NCBI GenBank assembly: GCA_050084985.1
Contig: JBITNC010000001.1
Location: 7,254,001-7,318,000 of the forward strand
Source of the DNA: Nageia nagi
Taxonomy: Eukaryota; Pinophyta
Reading direction: 5' to 3'
DNA: 64,000 nucleotides
Positions 45,130 to 56,259 of this stretch are shown here, in pieces. Every line of letters begins with the position of its first letter. Positions within the stretch are counted from its first letter, which is position 1. Below the pieces are notes generated by a model. It saw nothing but the letters and a program-made list of their open reading frames with translations. It did not search any database and was not told the DNA's origin. The position numbers and the translations under genes were made by a program.

Positions 45130-45425
45130 CTTGACAAGATGTTAAATGTTGCAAAGGTTAATTTAAATACAAAAGGACTAAGAATTGTTTGATAAGATGC
45201 ATGATGAAAATATACTTTCATGGAATAAAATGATAGTAATATATGCATAAAATAGTTTTTCTAAAAAGAATACCATGATGCAACATATTTCATGGACTAC
45301 AATGATTGCAAGATATGCACTAAATATGTTGCATCTTATATTTTACTTTTAAATATTAATGTTGAAGTAGGAAATTACATTTCAAACATGGAGAATGTTC
45401 TTTTGAAGATTATTAGGGATGCAAA
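45130..45425 (+). pseudogene. PPR gene relic (middle repeats)
   Basis: Across frames the + strand reads FDKMHDENILSWNKMIVIYA (about 45195-45255) and then MMQHISWTTMIARYAXNMLHL (about 45278-45340), followed by NYISNMENVL. These fit the PLS-class pentatricopeptide repeat pattern (LFDKMP.R.V.SWNAMIAGYAQNG and MP.RD.VSWTTMIA). PPR proteins bind organelle RNA. Frames change and stops replace the Gln/Trp of the pattern (YAXN), so it is a dead fragment. The same phrase recurs near 59435-59520. Confidence 0.7.
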
Positions 45426-45499
45426 GTAATGCAAGATCTAAAGAGTCTTTTTTTATTTATATTGGTAGTGGTTTTTAAAGGGAACTGATAACCCTATCT

Positions 45500-46975
45500 A
45501 CAATATGCCTTGAGATATTCAACATCATTTTAGGACCTTCCAAAAAATCTACTAATTACAAAAAACCACCTATTATGCCTCCTGGAAACCTACTTCTATG
45601 AACAAAACAATGAACTTCATCATCTTATACCCTTCCAGGCCAAAATAAACAATGAAATCATAAAACACTTAAACATAACACTGCTACACCCAACACCCTT
45701 TCAGGTCAAAATGCACAACATCAACATAGAATAATTCTTGACCCTACACATCCAACTCCTCATAAATGTGTTGCTAAAGCATTTCCATCATTGCAATAAT
45801 GTTGTTTATTACTATAAGGAGAGCTCCTCGTAGGCATCCTATGTCCTTCAACAATGCCTTACGAGTCACCCATACGTTCTTTATAGATCCCTATGCAGCA
45901 ATTAGAGATGCCAGAGGTGTGGCTTTTGTCAGAGTCCAATCTAACTTTACCATAACTCTACTCCTCCTTTGCAAACTACACCTCCCACCCTTAGCTTCTT
46001 TCTTGTGTTTTCAATTCCTTATAGGTATTCCAAACTCAAGTTTCTTTAAGATTGGTATGAGTTTGTTAGGGTCCCCCATCCAGCCCTGATTTTTGGCCAT
46101 GAATTTAGCAATGATCAGAAAGAGCCTTTTGTATAGAGCAAATTTTGTTATCTCCTTCTAAAAATCTTTCATTTACTTTTCCAATTCTTTGAACAAAAAA
46201 TATGGAACATTAACCGTTTTCCACCAGTGGATGTGGTTCAAAATTACCAAGTGGTATCCATGCACCCACATCATCTAAGTATCTAAGGTGAAGTAATTCA
46301 TAATCATACTAGCTACTTTCAACCATGGCTAGGGAAGGCCCTCCATAAGAATGTATTTCCTATCCCAAATAATTCTCTTTGAGGAGGTGAAAAATTAAGC
46401 TCAATTTGTTGTGGGTACTTGTCCCACATTATCTTCAATCCTTCATTTACCAGATTGAAGATTTTCATGAAGACTATCGAGGACATTTCAAATGAAAAGG
46501 CTCCCACTATCATACATGTCTCCACCTAATTGTTCATAATTTGATGACATACTTCAACATCATAACCCTTAAAAAGTTTCAAAAAGCTCCAATAACATAG
46601 CTTCTTTAATGCTTCCTATACATCTTCATTAACAAGGAGCTTTTCTAGTTTTGGATGCAAGTCCTTGTTCCCTCCATCGACTCCCCCATCTTTAATTCTA
46701 CCATCATCACCAAGGCTCTTTGTATGTACATTGTAAATTTCCTCTCAGCTAATGGTGATGCCTTAGCCCAACACCCTTCTCTAAAGTCCTGGAGCCAGAC
46801 CTCCCATACCTTATAAGTCTAATCACTATTATCACATGCATAATTTCTTAGATTACCTTCCATCTCCATCACCTCCCTCATGTGAGCAACCTTCGAGTAT
46901 GATTTTCCAAGTACCACCTCAACTTCAAGGCTGAAAATGCATGTGGGACTCCTTGAAGTAACATCCCAACTCATT
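45500..46975 (-). pseudogene. Unrecognised protein-coding relic
   Basis: Reading the minus strand from an ATG at about 46973 gives MSWDVTSRSPTCIFSLEVEV, VLGKSYSKVAHMREVMEMEG, one stop, then VWEVWLQDFREGCWAKASPL and AERKFTMYIQRALVMMVELK. After a frame change it continues with GNKDLHPKLEKLLVNEDV, LCYWSFLKLFKGYDVEVCHQ and the open segment 46525-46319 (FEMSSIVFMKIFNLVNEGLK, MWDKYPQQIELNFSPPQREL), then LRYLDDVGAWIPLGNFEPHP near 46270. Later pieces (KFMAKNQGWMGDPNKLIPIL) run to about 46050. Long readable stretches with few stops show it was once a gene or an element ORF of over 400 codons. I do not recognise the family. Confidence 0.5.
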
Positions 46976-47689
46976 TTTTTTTGATATCTTTCCTCTTACC
47001 TCATAATTACAATGATCTATCCCATTTGCCATCCTAAAAATTTCAATTTAGCAGTATACCACTACCTAGGGGCCCAAAGTATCTAAAGATTCTTGCATAA
47101 TGACATGTTGCATAATTTTAGATATATAGGAAACCACATTCCATTTGGTTTTTTGAAAAGTGTTATTAATAAATATTTGTACAAATAGTCAATGTTGTTG
47201 TTGATGGATACAATAAGGATTCACTTAATATAGTTGGATTGAAGTTGATAAAAGAATACATGCATTGTTGATCTTATTGGTTGTGCATGATATCTTAAGG
47301 AAGCTTTAAAAAATACAACATTTGATTGACAAAATGCAAGAGAGAGATAGACCACATTTTTCAATAATCTTGTACAAATATATAGTGAATAAGTGGAGAA
47401 GGAGGTGCAAGAAACATAAATATGAAAGGATAAATACTTGTAGGAAATAGTAAACACTCAACAAACAATAAATGTTAGATAAGATATTGCAAGTAACTTA
47501 ATACTTTGGTGTGAATAGAGAATAATAACTCTTATTATACTTTTCTCTCACCCTTATCATTTTATACAATCATTTTATTTGAATTCATTATTTATAGATT
47601 AATGCATATTTTGTACTATCCATGGATAAAAATACCAAGAATTATTTTGGTGGAATTAGACCAAGAATTCTACTTGCATATATGCAACC

Positions 47690-47887
47690 TTGTAGGTATA
47701 GTGGATGAGAGGTGTAAATAGTTTAATAGCATGAGTGAATCTTATTGCATTACTACTAGGATGAATTATTATACATGATTTATTGACCTTGTTGGCCATG
47801 CAAGATATTTTTAGTGAGCTTTCAACTTCACTACTATGATACCCATAAAACCTGAATTAGGCATGTGGATGTGTCTACTTGGTATTT
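47690..47887 (+). pseudogene. PPR relic, C-terminal unit (interrupted)
   Basis: MSESYCITTRMNYYT, FIDLVGHARYF, FNFTTMIPIKPELGMWMCLL. This is the end of a PLS-type PPR protein (HY..MVDLLGRAG.L.EA..FI..MPIKP...VW..LL). It is cut at 47887 by the Ty3 element and resumes at 58755-58759, after TATTT/TGTTT at the two junctions. Confidence 0.78.
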
Positions 47888-48019
47888 TGTTAACATCTAA
47901 AAAGAAATTTTGATTTAATTAAAATTTATTTTTAGATATTTGAAATAATTTATTAAATAAATACTCTTTTCCATATGCACTCTCATATACCTTTATATTT
48001 TGTGGTAACAGGTTAGCTC
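47888..48019 (+). repeat. 5' LTR of the Ty3-like element, left piece
   Basis: Starts TGTTAACATCTAAAAAGAAA and runs to AACAGGTTAGCTC; aligned with 58030-58168. The remaining piece begins at 53867/53872, after copia III. Confidence 0.85.
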
Positions 48020-48305
48020 TGTTGGAAGTATTTCTAACATGATTCCTAAGTCCTAAGTTATTAGGATTAATTAATTAGGACTAAAGTATTTTCCTAAGTA
48101 TCTAGGTCTAAGTATTTTAGTTTATTGTTATAACAAGTAATTTGTCATGTAGTGATCTAAAGGTGATACGTATAGTGTGAGTTGTTTATTTTGGTCATGA
48201 GAATATTATTCTCAACTTATTATCTTGTCTTGTAATGGCTTTATTAAGCCTATAAATATGTAACTCATTTTGATGAATAAATCAAGAACATTTTTTTTCT
48301 CTCAA
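48020..48305 (+). repeat. 5' LTR of copia III
   Basis: 286 bp, starts TGTTGGAAGTATTTCTAACA, ends ..TTCTCTCAA (end uncertain by one base). It carries a TATA box at 48251-48259 and a near-palindromic CCTAAGTCCTAAGTTATTAGG region near the start. Confidence 0.95.
48251..48259 (+). promoter_or_regulatory. LTR TATA box, copia III
   Basis: TATAAATAT, identical at the equivalent place in the 3' LTR (near 53813). Confidence 0.65.
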
Positions 48306-48306
48306 T

Positions 48307-48318
48307 TGGTATCAAAGC
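48307..48318 (+). other. Primer-binding site of copia III
   Basis: TGGTATCAAAGC, one change from the initiator tRNA-Met complement. Confidence 0.88.
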
Positions 48319-49428
48319 TTAGTTGATTATTGGGTTAGAGTGGTTGAAGTCTTGAAGGATCTTATCAAGCTCCTCAAGGACTATCATTAGAGTTATTAAG
48401 CTTGTGGATGCATTGCAAAGAATTTATCAAATTCTTGCAAGTGATAGATCCAAAGCCTCTAAAAATTTCTTATTTCTGTGGAAGCAAAGAAGCTGCATGA
48501 GATAGCTGAGAAGTGTGGGAAGATTATCGCCATTCAATCCTACACCTTAAAGGAGTGACTGTGCATTGTATTACACACTGTATTGTTGTGCCCCCCATGT
48601 GTATTACATCAGGTTCAATGTGCATACATAAGAAGGAGGAGACGTGTATTTTGGAGGAAGACGATTTCTTGCAAACGTGAGATCCATTTGCACCGTTTCT
48701 AAATTGATCTAGGTAGACTATTGCTTCTATTTGTTAGAGCTCTTCATGGTGTGAATATTCTAAGGTGAAGGAGACATTTCATGGCCTAATCTGGTTTACA
48801 CATTTTGTGGCCTACACGGAGGAGAAACAGTGAATCATTTTTTTTATTCACGCGTTTGGTGGCCTGCGTGGAGGAGGTATGTTGCTGGAGGAGGTGCGTT
48901 ACTAAAGGAGGTGCATGAAGTTCACATGAAGCTCACGTGAGGAGATGTGCATGAAGCTCATGGATGAGATGTAAGCTTTTGGTGGCTTGCATAGATTAGA
49001 CGTGCGCTATAGTGATCATGTGAAGAGTTGCATGCTGTGATGCTCACATGAAGAATAGAGTTTTAAGATCCGAACGAGGTTGCACTTAGTGAACAGTCAA
49101 CCTGTGAGCCAAGATAGGATCCCATCCTCATCAAAGAGGAACACTAGACCTGTGAAGGCATAAAAAAGGAGGTCCACGCACTTAGTGAAGGAGGATTTAT
49201 GCTGTACATGGAGAGAAAGTAATCTGAAGGAGGTCATGTAAAAAAAGGAGAAGCCTATGTTGCAGACTGGGAGACTAAGAGGACCTGTGTATGTGGAGGA
49301 AATAGTGAGAGAAGCTATTAGTGTGAAGAAAGAGGTGACTATTTTTTATCTGCTGTTATTATTCTATAGCACTATGTAAAACTAGAGAGTGTGTATTTTT
49401 GCAATTTTTTGCATTTAAGCATTGTAGA
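48319..49428 (+). other. Leader of copia III
   Basis: About 1.1 kb without a gene, richer in GC and CpG than its surroundings and with recurring GGAGGTGCATGAAGCTCA-type and GGTGGCCTGCGTGGAGGA-type words around 48780-49010. It would be the 5' untranslated and packaging region. Confidence 0.75.
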
Positions 49429-50295
49429 ATGGATTCAAATAGCAACAACCCCTCATGGCCAATTCCTGAGTTCAATGGTGAAGAATATGAGTATTGGTCT
49501 ATCAAAATGAAGACATTACTCATTGGCAAAGGTTTTTGGGAGATTGTAGAAGATGGCTATGATGAGCCAACTGATTGGTCTACTTTGCAAGGGGCTGAGA
49601 GGATTGCAAGGAGAGAAGCTCAAAAGAAGAACTGTTGTGCTCTATATCATCTTCAAATGGCAATGGATAAGAGCATATTTCTAAGGATAGCTTCATGTAC
49701 AATAGCCAAAGATGCATGGAAGGCTTTGAAGGATGGATACCAAGGAAGCAATCAAGTCAAGCAAGTGAGAATTCAAACTCTCAAGAGGGATTTTGAAAAT
49801 CTCAAGATGAATGATGAAGAGAAGGTTGCTGATTATTGTGTTAGAGTTCAAACTTGTGTCAACAAAATGAAGACACTTGGTGAAAAAATTGAAAATGAAG
49901 TGGTTGTAAAGAAAGTTTTGAGATCTCTTCTTCCAAAGTGGAATCCGGTTGCAATCATCATTGAAGAGAGCAAAGATCTTGCTACTCTCTCTTATGATCA
50001 GCTTGTTGGTTCACTTATGTCCCATGAAGAAAGACTACAAGATTCATCATCTTCAAGCTTTGGAGGTGGTGATGATAAGGCTTTTGCACTCAAAGAAGGG
50101 AAAGCCAATGTGAGTAGTCAAGGCAAAGGCCAAGGTAGAGGAAGAGGAAGAGGAAGGAAAGGAAGAGGCCAAGGTAGAGGTCAAGGAAGAGGCCAAGGAG
50201 GCCAACCACATCAGCAACAATAATCTAAAGCAAGTGACAATTCCAATAAGTAATGCTACTATTGTAATAAATTTGGGCACTATGTGAGGGAATGT
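49429..50295 (+). pseudogene. Copia III gag with zinc knuckle
   Basis: ATG at 49429 gives MDSNSNNPSWPIPEFNGEEY; an earlier open stretch from 49399 lacks an ATG. The capsid region follows with EYWSIKMKTLLIGKGFWEIV, AKDAWKALKDGYQGSNQVKQ, VADYCVRVQTCVNKMKTLGE and VVKKVLRSLLPKWNPVAIII, the UBN2-type copia gag. After it comes an Arg/Gly-rich tail (KGQGRGRGRGRKGRG...) and the knuckle CYYCNKFGHYVREC (50254-50295), an intact CX2CX4HX4C. Two in-frame stops, TAA 50221 and TAA 50251, lie between the tail and the knuckle. Codons before and after are in the same frame. Confidence 0.93.
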
Positions 50296-51849
50296 AGATT
50301 GAAGGCTTCTCAAGAAGGGAGAAGTGCAAACTATGGAGAAGAGGATGCAAATCTATTTTTGACATATGGGAAGGTTGATCCAAACATGAGTGAGACATGG
50401 ATACTTGATTCAGAAGCATCCAAGCATATGACGGGCAAAGGAGAGCTATTTGCTCACATTGATGACTCCTTCAAGACAAAGATAAGAATTGGTGATAATA
50501 GCACATTACAAGTTGAAGGCATGGGTACCATGGAGGTTCCAACCAAGGAAGGAATGAAAAAGGTAAATCATGTTTACTTTATTCACAAACTTCAACATAA
50601 CTTGTTAAGTATTGGACAAATCATGGAAAATAATTACAAGCTTGTTTTTGATGATGGAAAATGTGTAATTTATGATAAGAATAGGGGTAATAAGGTTGTT
50701 ACCATTGTTTCAATGAGTGAGAACAAATTATTTCCTCTAAAATTTGGAAGCCAAGGGGCTGTACTTGCTAATGTGTCTATTGAAAACAAAAGTTGGTTGT
50801 GGCATTTGAGATATGGGCATCTCAATCATTCAAGCTTAAGGCATTTGACATCTCATCAAATGGTACATGGGCTGCCAAAGGTGGATGAAATCAAAGATGT
50901 GTGTGGAGGTTGTGCTTTGGTCAAGCACCATAGATCAAGCTTTCCAAGAGGACAAGCATGGAGAGCCTCTTATTCTCTTCAATTGGTGCATTCCAATATA
51001 TGTGGTCCAATGCAAACAAAGAGTATGGGTATGAATTCCTATTTCTTCACTTTCATTGATGATTTTTCACGAATGTGTTGGATATTTTTCTTAAAAACTA
51101 AAGATCAAGCTCTTAGTTACTTCATGGAATTCAAGAATAATGTGGAAAAACAAAGTGGATATTATATAAAATGTTTAAGAACTGATAGAGGAGGGGAGTA
51201 TATATCAAATGAATTCATAAAATTTTGCAAAGATTATGGAATTAAAAGGCAACTTACTACAAGTTTTACTCAACAAAATGGTGTGTGTGAAAGGAAAAAT
51301 AGGACAATAGTGAATATGGCAAGAAGCATGTTGCATTCTCAAGATCTGGAGTATATGTTTTGGGCTGATGCATGTAGAACAAGTGTTTACATTCTTAATA
51401 GGAGCCCAACTAAATCATTGGAAGGAATCACCCCCTATGAAGCATGGTATGAAAGAAAGCCAAATGTTGCACATTTTAGAGTTTTTGGTTGTTTAGCATA
51501 TGCACACATTCCTGATGAAAAAAGAAAAAAACTTGATCCAAAAAGCCAAGCATGTGTTTTTGTGGGTTATTGTGAAAATTCTAAGGCATATAGACTTTAC
51601 AATCCAAAAACAAAGAAAATTGTAATATCAAGAGATGTGATTTTTGATGAAGGGGGAAAGAATGGTGGTCATCCAAAATTCATAGAAGATGTTGGACCAG
51701 CCAATGAAGATTCTTCTAATAAGCCCAATAATGTAAATGTTGAGCCCACAAATGGCCAAGGCCAAGAGAGTCCTCCTTCACCTTGCACACCAAGTACCTC
51801 AAGCCCACCAAATCCATTGAGTCAAGCAAAGGAAAATATTAAAAAGTGA
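50296..51849 (+). pseudogene. Copia III protease and integrase
   Basis: Same frame as gag. Protease: ETWILDSEASKHMTG, where the family has DSGASxHM, so the Gly of the active-site triad is Glu (GAA at 50413). FIHKLQHNLLSIGQIMENNY follows. Integrase: zinc-binding HLRYGHLNHSSLRHL...CGGCALVKHHR; catalytic core with LQLVHSNICGPM, where the first catalytic Asp is Asn (AAT at 50995), TFIDDFSRMCWIFFL, the second Asp in LRTDRGGEY (GAT at 51184), and the Glu in NGVCERKNRTIVNMARS (51289). HFRVFGCLAYAHIPDEKRKK and CVFVGYCENSKAYRLYNPKT close the core. A TGA at 51847 ends the open segment. Confidence 0.94.
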
Positions 51850-53619
51850 AAGAGAATTTTGGCAAATCATCCTACTTCTAATATTTTAGATACAAATTTC
51901 ACTAATAGACTCACAAGAATTCAAGCAAAAGAGATGGAAAATGTTGTATCTAGACTTGAAAATTTGAATATGTATGGAGATGATGAAAATGAAGATTATA
52001 GTGGTGATATTGTCAATTATGCACTTATGACTAGCATTGATGTTGAGCCCTCTTGTTTTGAAAATGCTTGTGCTAATGATTTGTGGATGAAGGCAATGGA
52101 GGAAGAAATGCATTCTATTGAAAAGAATGAAACTTGGGAGCTTGTGGAGCTTCCAAAAGACAAGAAATGTATAGGTTGCAAATCGGTCTACAAGACCAAA
52201 TACAATAGTGATGGAACTATTGAAAAGCACAAAGCAAGGCTTGTTGTAAAGGGGTTCAAGCAAAAATATGGCATTGATTATGAAGAGACTTTTGCACTGG
52301 TAGCAAGACAAGAGACAATCAGGTTGGTCCTTTCTTTGGCTACCCAAAAAGGGTGGAAAGTAATGCACATGGATGTGAAAAGTACATTTTTGAATGGCTA
52401 CTTGCAAGAAGAGGTTTATGTGGAACAACCTCAAGGTTTTGTTATCAAAGGAAAAGAGCATCTAGTCTACAAATTGAAGAAGGCTTTGTATGGCCTAAAG
52501 CAAGCACCAAGGGCATGGTATTCAAGGATAGATGGCTACTTTCAACAATATGGTTTCCAAAGGAGCAAGAATGAACCTACCCTCTACATCATGAAGCAAG
52601 GTATTGATCTTATACTTGTTTGTTTATATGTTGATGATTTGATTTATATGGGTAGTTCTTCTAAATTGAATGATGAATTCAAAAAGAAAATGATGAATGA
52701 ATTTGAAATGAAAGACTTGGGTCTTATGCACTACTTCTTAGGATTGGAAGTATATCAATGTAATGATGAAATCTTTGTATGTCAAAGCAAGTATGCTAAA
52801 GATATGTTATTGAAATTTGGTATGGAAAGTTGTAAACCACTACCCACTCCAATTGCTCATGGTGAGCTTCTTTGTAAGGATGATGGGGGAGTGAGAGTCA
52901 ATGTAACCACTTATAGATCCATTGTAGGGAGTCTTATGTTTCTCACAAACACTAGGCCTGATATTGCATTTGCTACATAACTTGTATCTAGATATATGGG
53001 TGATCCATTTGAGTCACACATGAAAGTAGTAAAGAGAATTCTGAGATATGTTCAAGGAACAATTAATTTTGGCATCCACTACATCAAACATGGGAGTGTC
53101 AAACTTGTTGGCTATAGTGATTCAGATTGGGGAAGCAACATTGATGATAGGAAGAGTACATCCAAACAATGCTTCAATCTTGGTTTAGGTATGATAACAT
53201 GGAGTTCAAAGAAACAAAGTATGGTGGATCTTTCATCGATTGAAGTGGAGTATATTGCAATCACAAGTGCTAGTGCTCAAGCATTGTGGTTAAGGAAGAT
53301 TCTAGAGGAGCTTTGTGAGATTCAAAGTGGTGCTACTATTCTGTATTGTGATAATAAGAGTGCCATCCAATTGGCACAAAATCCAATCCATCATAGTAGG
53401 TCAAAGCATTTTGATATGAAGTATCACTTCATAAGAGACATGGTGGAGAAGAAGATAATGGAGCTTAGACATATTAATACTTTAGATAATGTGGCTGATA
53501 TTTTTACCAAAGCTATTGTCAAAGCTCAATTTTTGAAGCTAAGGAACTTCCTAGTAAGTCCACTTAGCATCAAGGGGGAGTATGTTGGAAGTATTTCTAA
53601 CATGATTCCTAAGTCCTAA
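51850..53619 (+). pseudogene. Copia III reverse transcriptase and RNase H
   Basis: Still in the same frame. RT runs from WMKAMEEEMHSIEKNETWEL via CKSVYKTKYNSDGTIEKHKA, HMDVKSTFLNGYLQEEVYVE (palm Asp kept), YGLKQAPRAWYSRI to YVDDLIYMGSS (YVDD at 52627-52638) and LMHYFLGLEVY. A TAA at 52978 follows NTRPDIAFAT. RNase H resumes at 52996: HMKVVKRILRYVQGTINFGI, VGYSDSDWGSNIDDRKSTSK, MVDLSSIEVEYIAITSASAQ, LYCDNKSAIQLAQNPIHHSR, KHFDMKYHFIRDMV and VADIFTKAIVKAQFLKLRN. The final stop lies 37 bp inside the 3' LTR. RT and RNase H active residues look intact. Confidence 0.95.
53572..53580 (+). other. Polypurine tract of copia III
   Basis: AAGGGGGAG two bases before the 3' LTR, inside the last codons of pol. 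Confidence 0.88.
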
Positions 53620-53866
53620 GTTATTAGGATTAATTAATTAGGACTAAAGTATTTTCCTAAGTATCTAGGTCTAAGTATTTTAATTTATTGTTATAACAAG
53701 TAATTTGTCATGTAGTGATCTAAAGGTGATACATATAGTGTGAGTTGTTTATTTTGGTCATGATAATATTATTCTCAATTTATTATCTTGTCTTGTAATG
53801 GCTTTCTTAAGCCTATAAATATGTAACTCATTTTGATGAATAATCAAGAACATTTTGGTTCTCTAA
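53583..53866 (+). repeat. 3' LTR of copia III
   Basis: 284 bp, starts TGTTGGAAGTATTTCTAACA, ends ..GGTTCTCTAA, followed by AGCTC. It also encodes the last residues of pol. Confidence 0.95.
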
Positions 53867-53871
53867 AGCTC

Positions 53872-54450
53872 TCCATCATAATAAGTCTAAGGAGGAGCCT
53901 TAGCACTAGACTTGTTACCTATAAAGATGGAGGAGTTGTGCATGATCAAAGATATGACATGAAATAATATAATATTGAATCCTTGATAGGTGGAAATATA
54001 ATTGTGTTTATCTTGATCAGTTTTTCTAAATGCCACTTATCTTCTATGGATTTTGTTATACTATGAGCTCTACATTCCTATGATCTTTCATCCCTTCACA
54101 ATCGATATTCAATACATCAAAGGTGGGATAATGACATCGAATAAAAGGATGAGGCATTTTGGAATGATAACTAAGTGCTATAGCTGGGTTTTTGGCATCA
54201 TTATCAGGTTGATGTTGGATTGGTGGCTTTGTATTTTAGGGAAGCTTGTTGTTCATCCTCTTTCGATTGAATTTCATCTCTATTCATTATCATAGGTAAA
54301 GTAAAAGTTTATATCTTCCTAAATTTAGTTTTGATAGGTCAATTAGGTCATTATCATCTTTCATGTCATTAATTTATTGATATTCATAGTTAATTGGCAA
54401 ATCTAATTATTTTGTAAATAACTCTAATAATTATTATTTTGGTTACAACA
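53872..54450 (+). repeat. 5' LTR of the Ty3-like element, right piece
   Basis: Resumes with AATAAGTCTAAGGAGG, CTTAGCACTAGACTTGTTACC, and ends TTTTGGTTACAACA; aligned end-to-end with 58169-58754. The 80-codon open frame at 54053-54295, with its equivalent at 58425-58697, is LTR sequence, not a gene. Confidence 0.88.
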
Positions 54451-54451
54451 A

Positions 54452-54465
54452 TTGGTGAACCTGAC
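54452..54465 (+). other. Candidate primer-binding site of the Ty3-like element
   Basis: TTGGTGAACCTGAC 1 bp after the LTR. It is not the initiator tRNA-Met type; the minus-strand Ty3 element at 3779 has the alike TTTGGTGAACTGAC. The tRNA is not identified here. Confidence 0.5.
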
Positions 54466-54979
54466 TTTCTTTTGACACATTGCATTTTTCTATGGAGTCT
54501 TTCATTGATTTTAATTTTCTCTTTGGTTATGATTATTCTTTAAATTTTTGTTGCTTGAAAATTATTAGATTTGAAGAGAATTTATTTTTTATGAATTTCA
54601 TTTTTATAGAAAACCCTATATTTTGAAGGTCATTTTGTTCAATTTGGTGATTTGTAGCATTGCAAAAATTTATCCAAACCATAGATAAATATAATTGGAA
54701 ATTTTTTATGATTTTTGTAGCCTTAGAATTGCATATTTTGATCAATATTGAGAAATGTTTGCAAAAAATATATCATATTAAAAAGCCCTAAAATTTGAAC
54801 TTATTTTGCAATTATTTGGTGGTTTATTTCATGATAAAAACTTGTTCTATCCTTAGATATATATGATTTAAAAATAATTATGATATTTTGAAGTCTATAA
54901 TTTCATATTTTGCCCACTAGTTGCATCCAAAATCCTAGGGTTTTTGGATAGGATTAATATTACATTTCAAGAGTTTTAG

Positions 54980-56110
54980 AAATGGAACTAGTTGAGCTTC
55001 TTTCCATGGCCAATAGCTTTAATGTGGTAACCAAAGCTAATTTGAAAAAGATGCTTTATGGAAATGAAGATAGAAGTGAAGGATTAAAATTGGGGAAATA
55101 ATCAATTTTTTAGAGCTAATCCTTTTATTTCTAGGGATTCCAATCCACTATGTGATGAAATTCATAACACTAAGGCACTTGAACTTCAAGTAGAACCAGA
55201 GTTTGATACATATTCAGAAGGAGATACTATGGCTCATGTCAAGGCTTTCAAGATTAAGTTTAAATTAAGGTTTGAAGCAAATGATAATTTAATGGACAAG
55301 TATTTCCCAACTACTCTTTAAGGTGATGCTTTAAATTGGTACTTCTCTATGCCCTCTAAGTTAATTAATACTTATAGATGACTCATATTTGAATTTTATG
55401 TGCATTTTAAGTATTGCATCCCTAGATAAGTTATTATTTTTGATTTAATGAATACTAAGAAAATAACAAATGAGAGTTTAAAAAAATTTTGTCAAGAGCT
55501 TTCAAAAGTCTTGGAGTATATTAAAAGAACCTTTATCAGAAGTACATGTGATTGCTATATTTGTTGAAAATATTTTTTTTGAATTGAAGTTTATAGCTAT
55601 GGATTATATGGATTTTACTTTTAGTGATATTATCCATATATTGATTTAGAAAGAGCAATGCATGGTGGAAATGAGAAAATTAAAGTATGATAGTAAGTCA
55701 AAAGATCAGAAGAAACCATTTCAAAAGAAGGAAGATAAACATGTTCAAGTAGTTGAACAAGACCATAAACCAAGCAATGATACTCTAAGAGGTAATAAGG
55801 AAAAAGTATGTTTAAGATTCCATCTCCCTCCTAAGGTCATGTATGAATATTATTTACAATGAGGTTTCATTGAGCCACATACAATACAAGAAATAGGAAA
55901 AAATGACCCAAAGCTAAAATAGTACAATGAAAATATTTATTGTGTTTATCATCAAGTTAAAGGGTGTAGAACTAATGGTTGTATTGCATTGAGGAAAAAT
56001 TTGCAAAAACTCATTGATAATGGTAAAATTAGCTATGATACAAATGATAATGAGGATTGTTATGAATCTACTAAAGATCCAAATGATCCAAGTGTCCAAA
56101 AAAGATAAAG
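54980..56110 (+). pseudogene. Ty3-like gag relic in the split element
   Basis: Starts near MELVELLSMANSFNVVTKAN (54982) and shows the capsid block ALELQVEPEFDTYSEGDTMA, HVKAFKIKFKLRFEANDNLM, KYFPTTLXGDALNWYFSMPS (55160-55360). Next come ITNESLKKFCQELSKVLEYI and the open segment 55662-55862 (KDQKKPFQKKEDKHVQVVEQ, KVCLRFHLPPKV). A Cys/His segment YCVYHQVKGCRTNGCIALRK (55937-55996) is the equivalent of the CX2H...H..C motif of Tat-like gags, with one His replaced by Cys. Stops and frame changes occur. The minus-strand open frames across 55914-56253 are shadows. Confidence 0.78.
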
Positions 56111-56259
56111 CACAAGAAGAAGATAAAGAGAAGGTTGAACAACCATAGAAAAGAAAAAAGTGTGCAAAAAAAAAGGAAAGATAACTTTATATAGATTTCT
56201 ATGGCAGGTTCAGATTGTATGCAAAAGGGTAAGGCTATCACTCTTGTATTCAATGATAT

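Larger units (their letters stand above)
48020..53866 (+). mobile_element. Copia element III, nearly intact, AGCTC target duplication
   Basis: A 5.85-kb Ty1/copia element: LTRs 48020-48305 and 53583-53866, initiator-tRNA-Met-type primer site 48307, a ~1.1-kb leader, a single gag-pol frame (49429-53619), polypurine tract 53572-53580. AGCTC precedes (48015-48019) and follows (53867-53871). The LTRs differ by only a handful of bases, so it is the youngest element of the window. It lies inside the 5' LTR of the Ty3-like element, whose two halves match the intact copy at 58030-58754. Confidence 0.96.

Noticed and set aside
45799-46089. 96-codon plus-strand open frame
   Set aside because: Runs opposite to the better supported minus-strand coding relic at 45500-46975 and shows no family signature.
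50053-50313. Minus-strand frame with Ser/Leu-rich repeats
   Set aside because: Complement of the Arg/Gly-rich gag tail and its codon repeats.
51886-52461. 191-codon minus-strand open frame
   Set aside because: Shadow of the copia III RT on the plus strand, which has clear family motifs.
54053-54295. 80-codon open frame, with a counterpart at 58425-58697
   Set aside because: Both lie in the two copies of one LTR, so they are the same repeat and not a gene.
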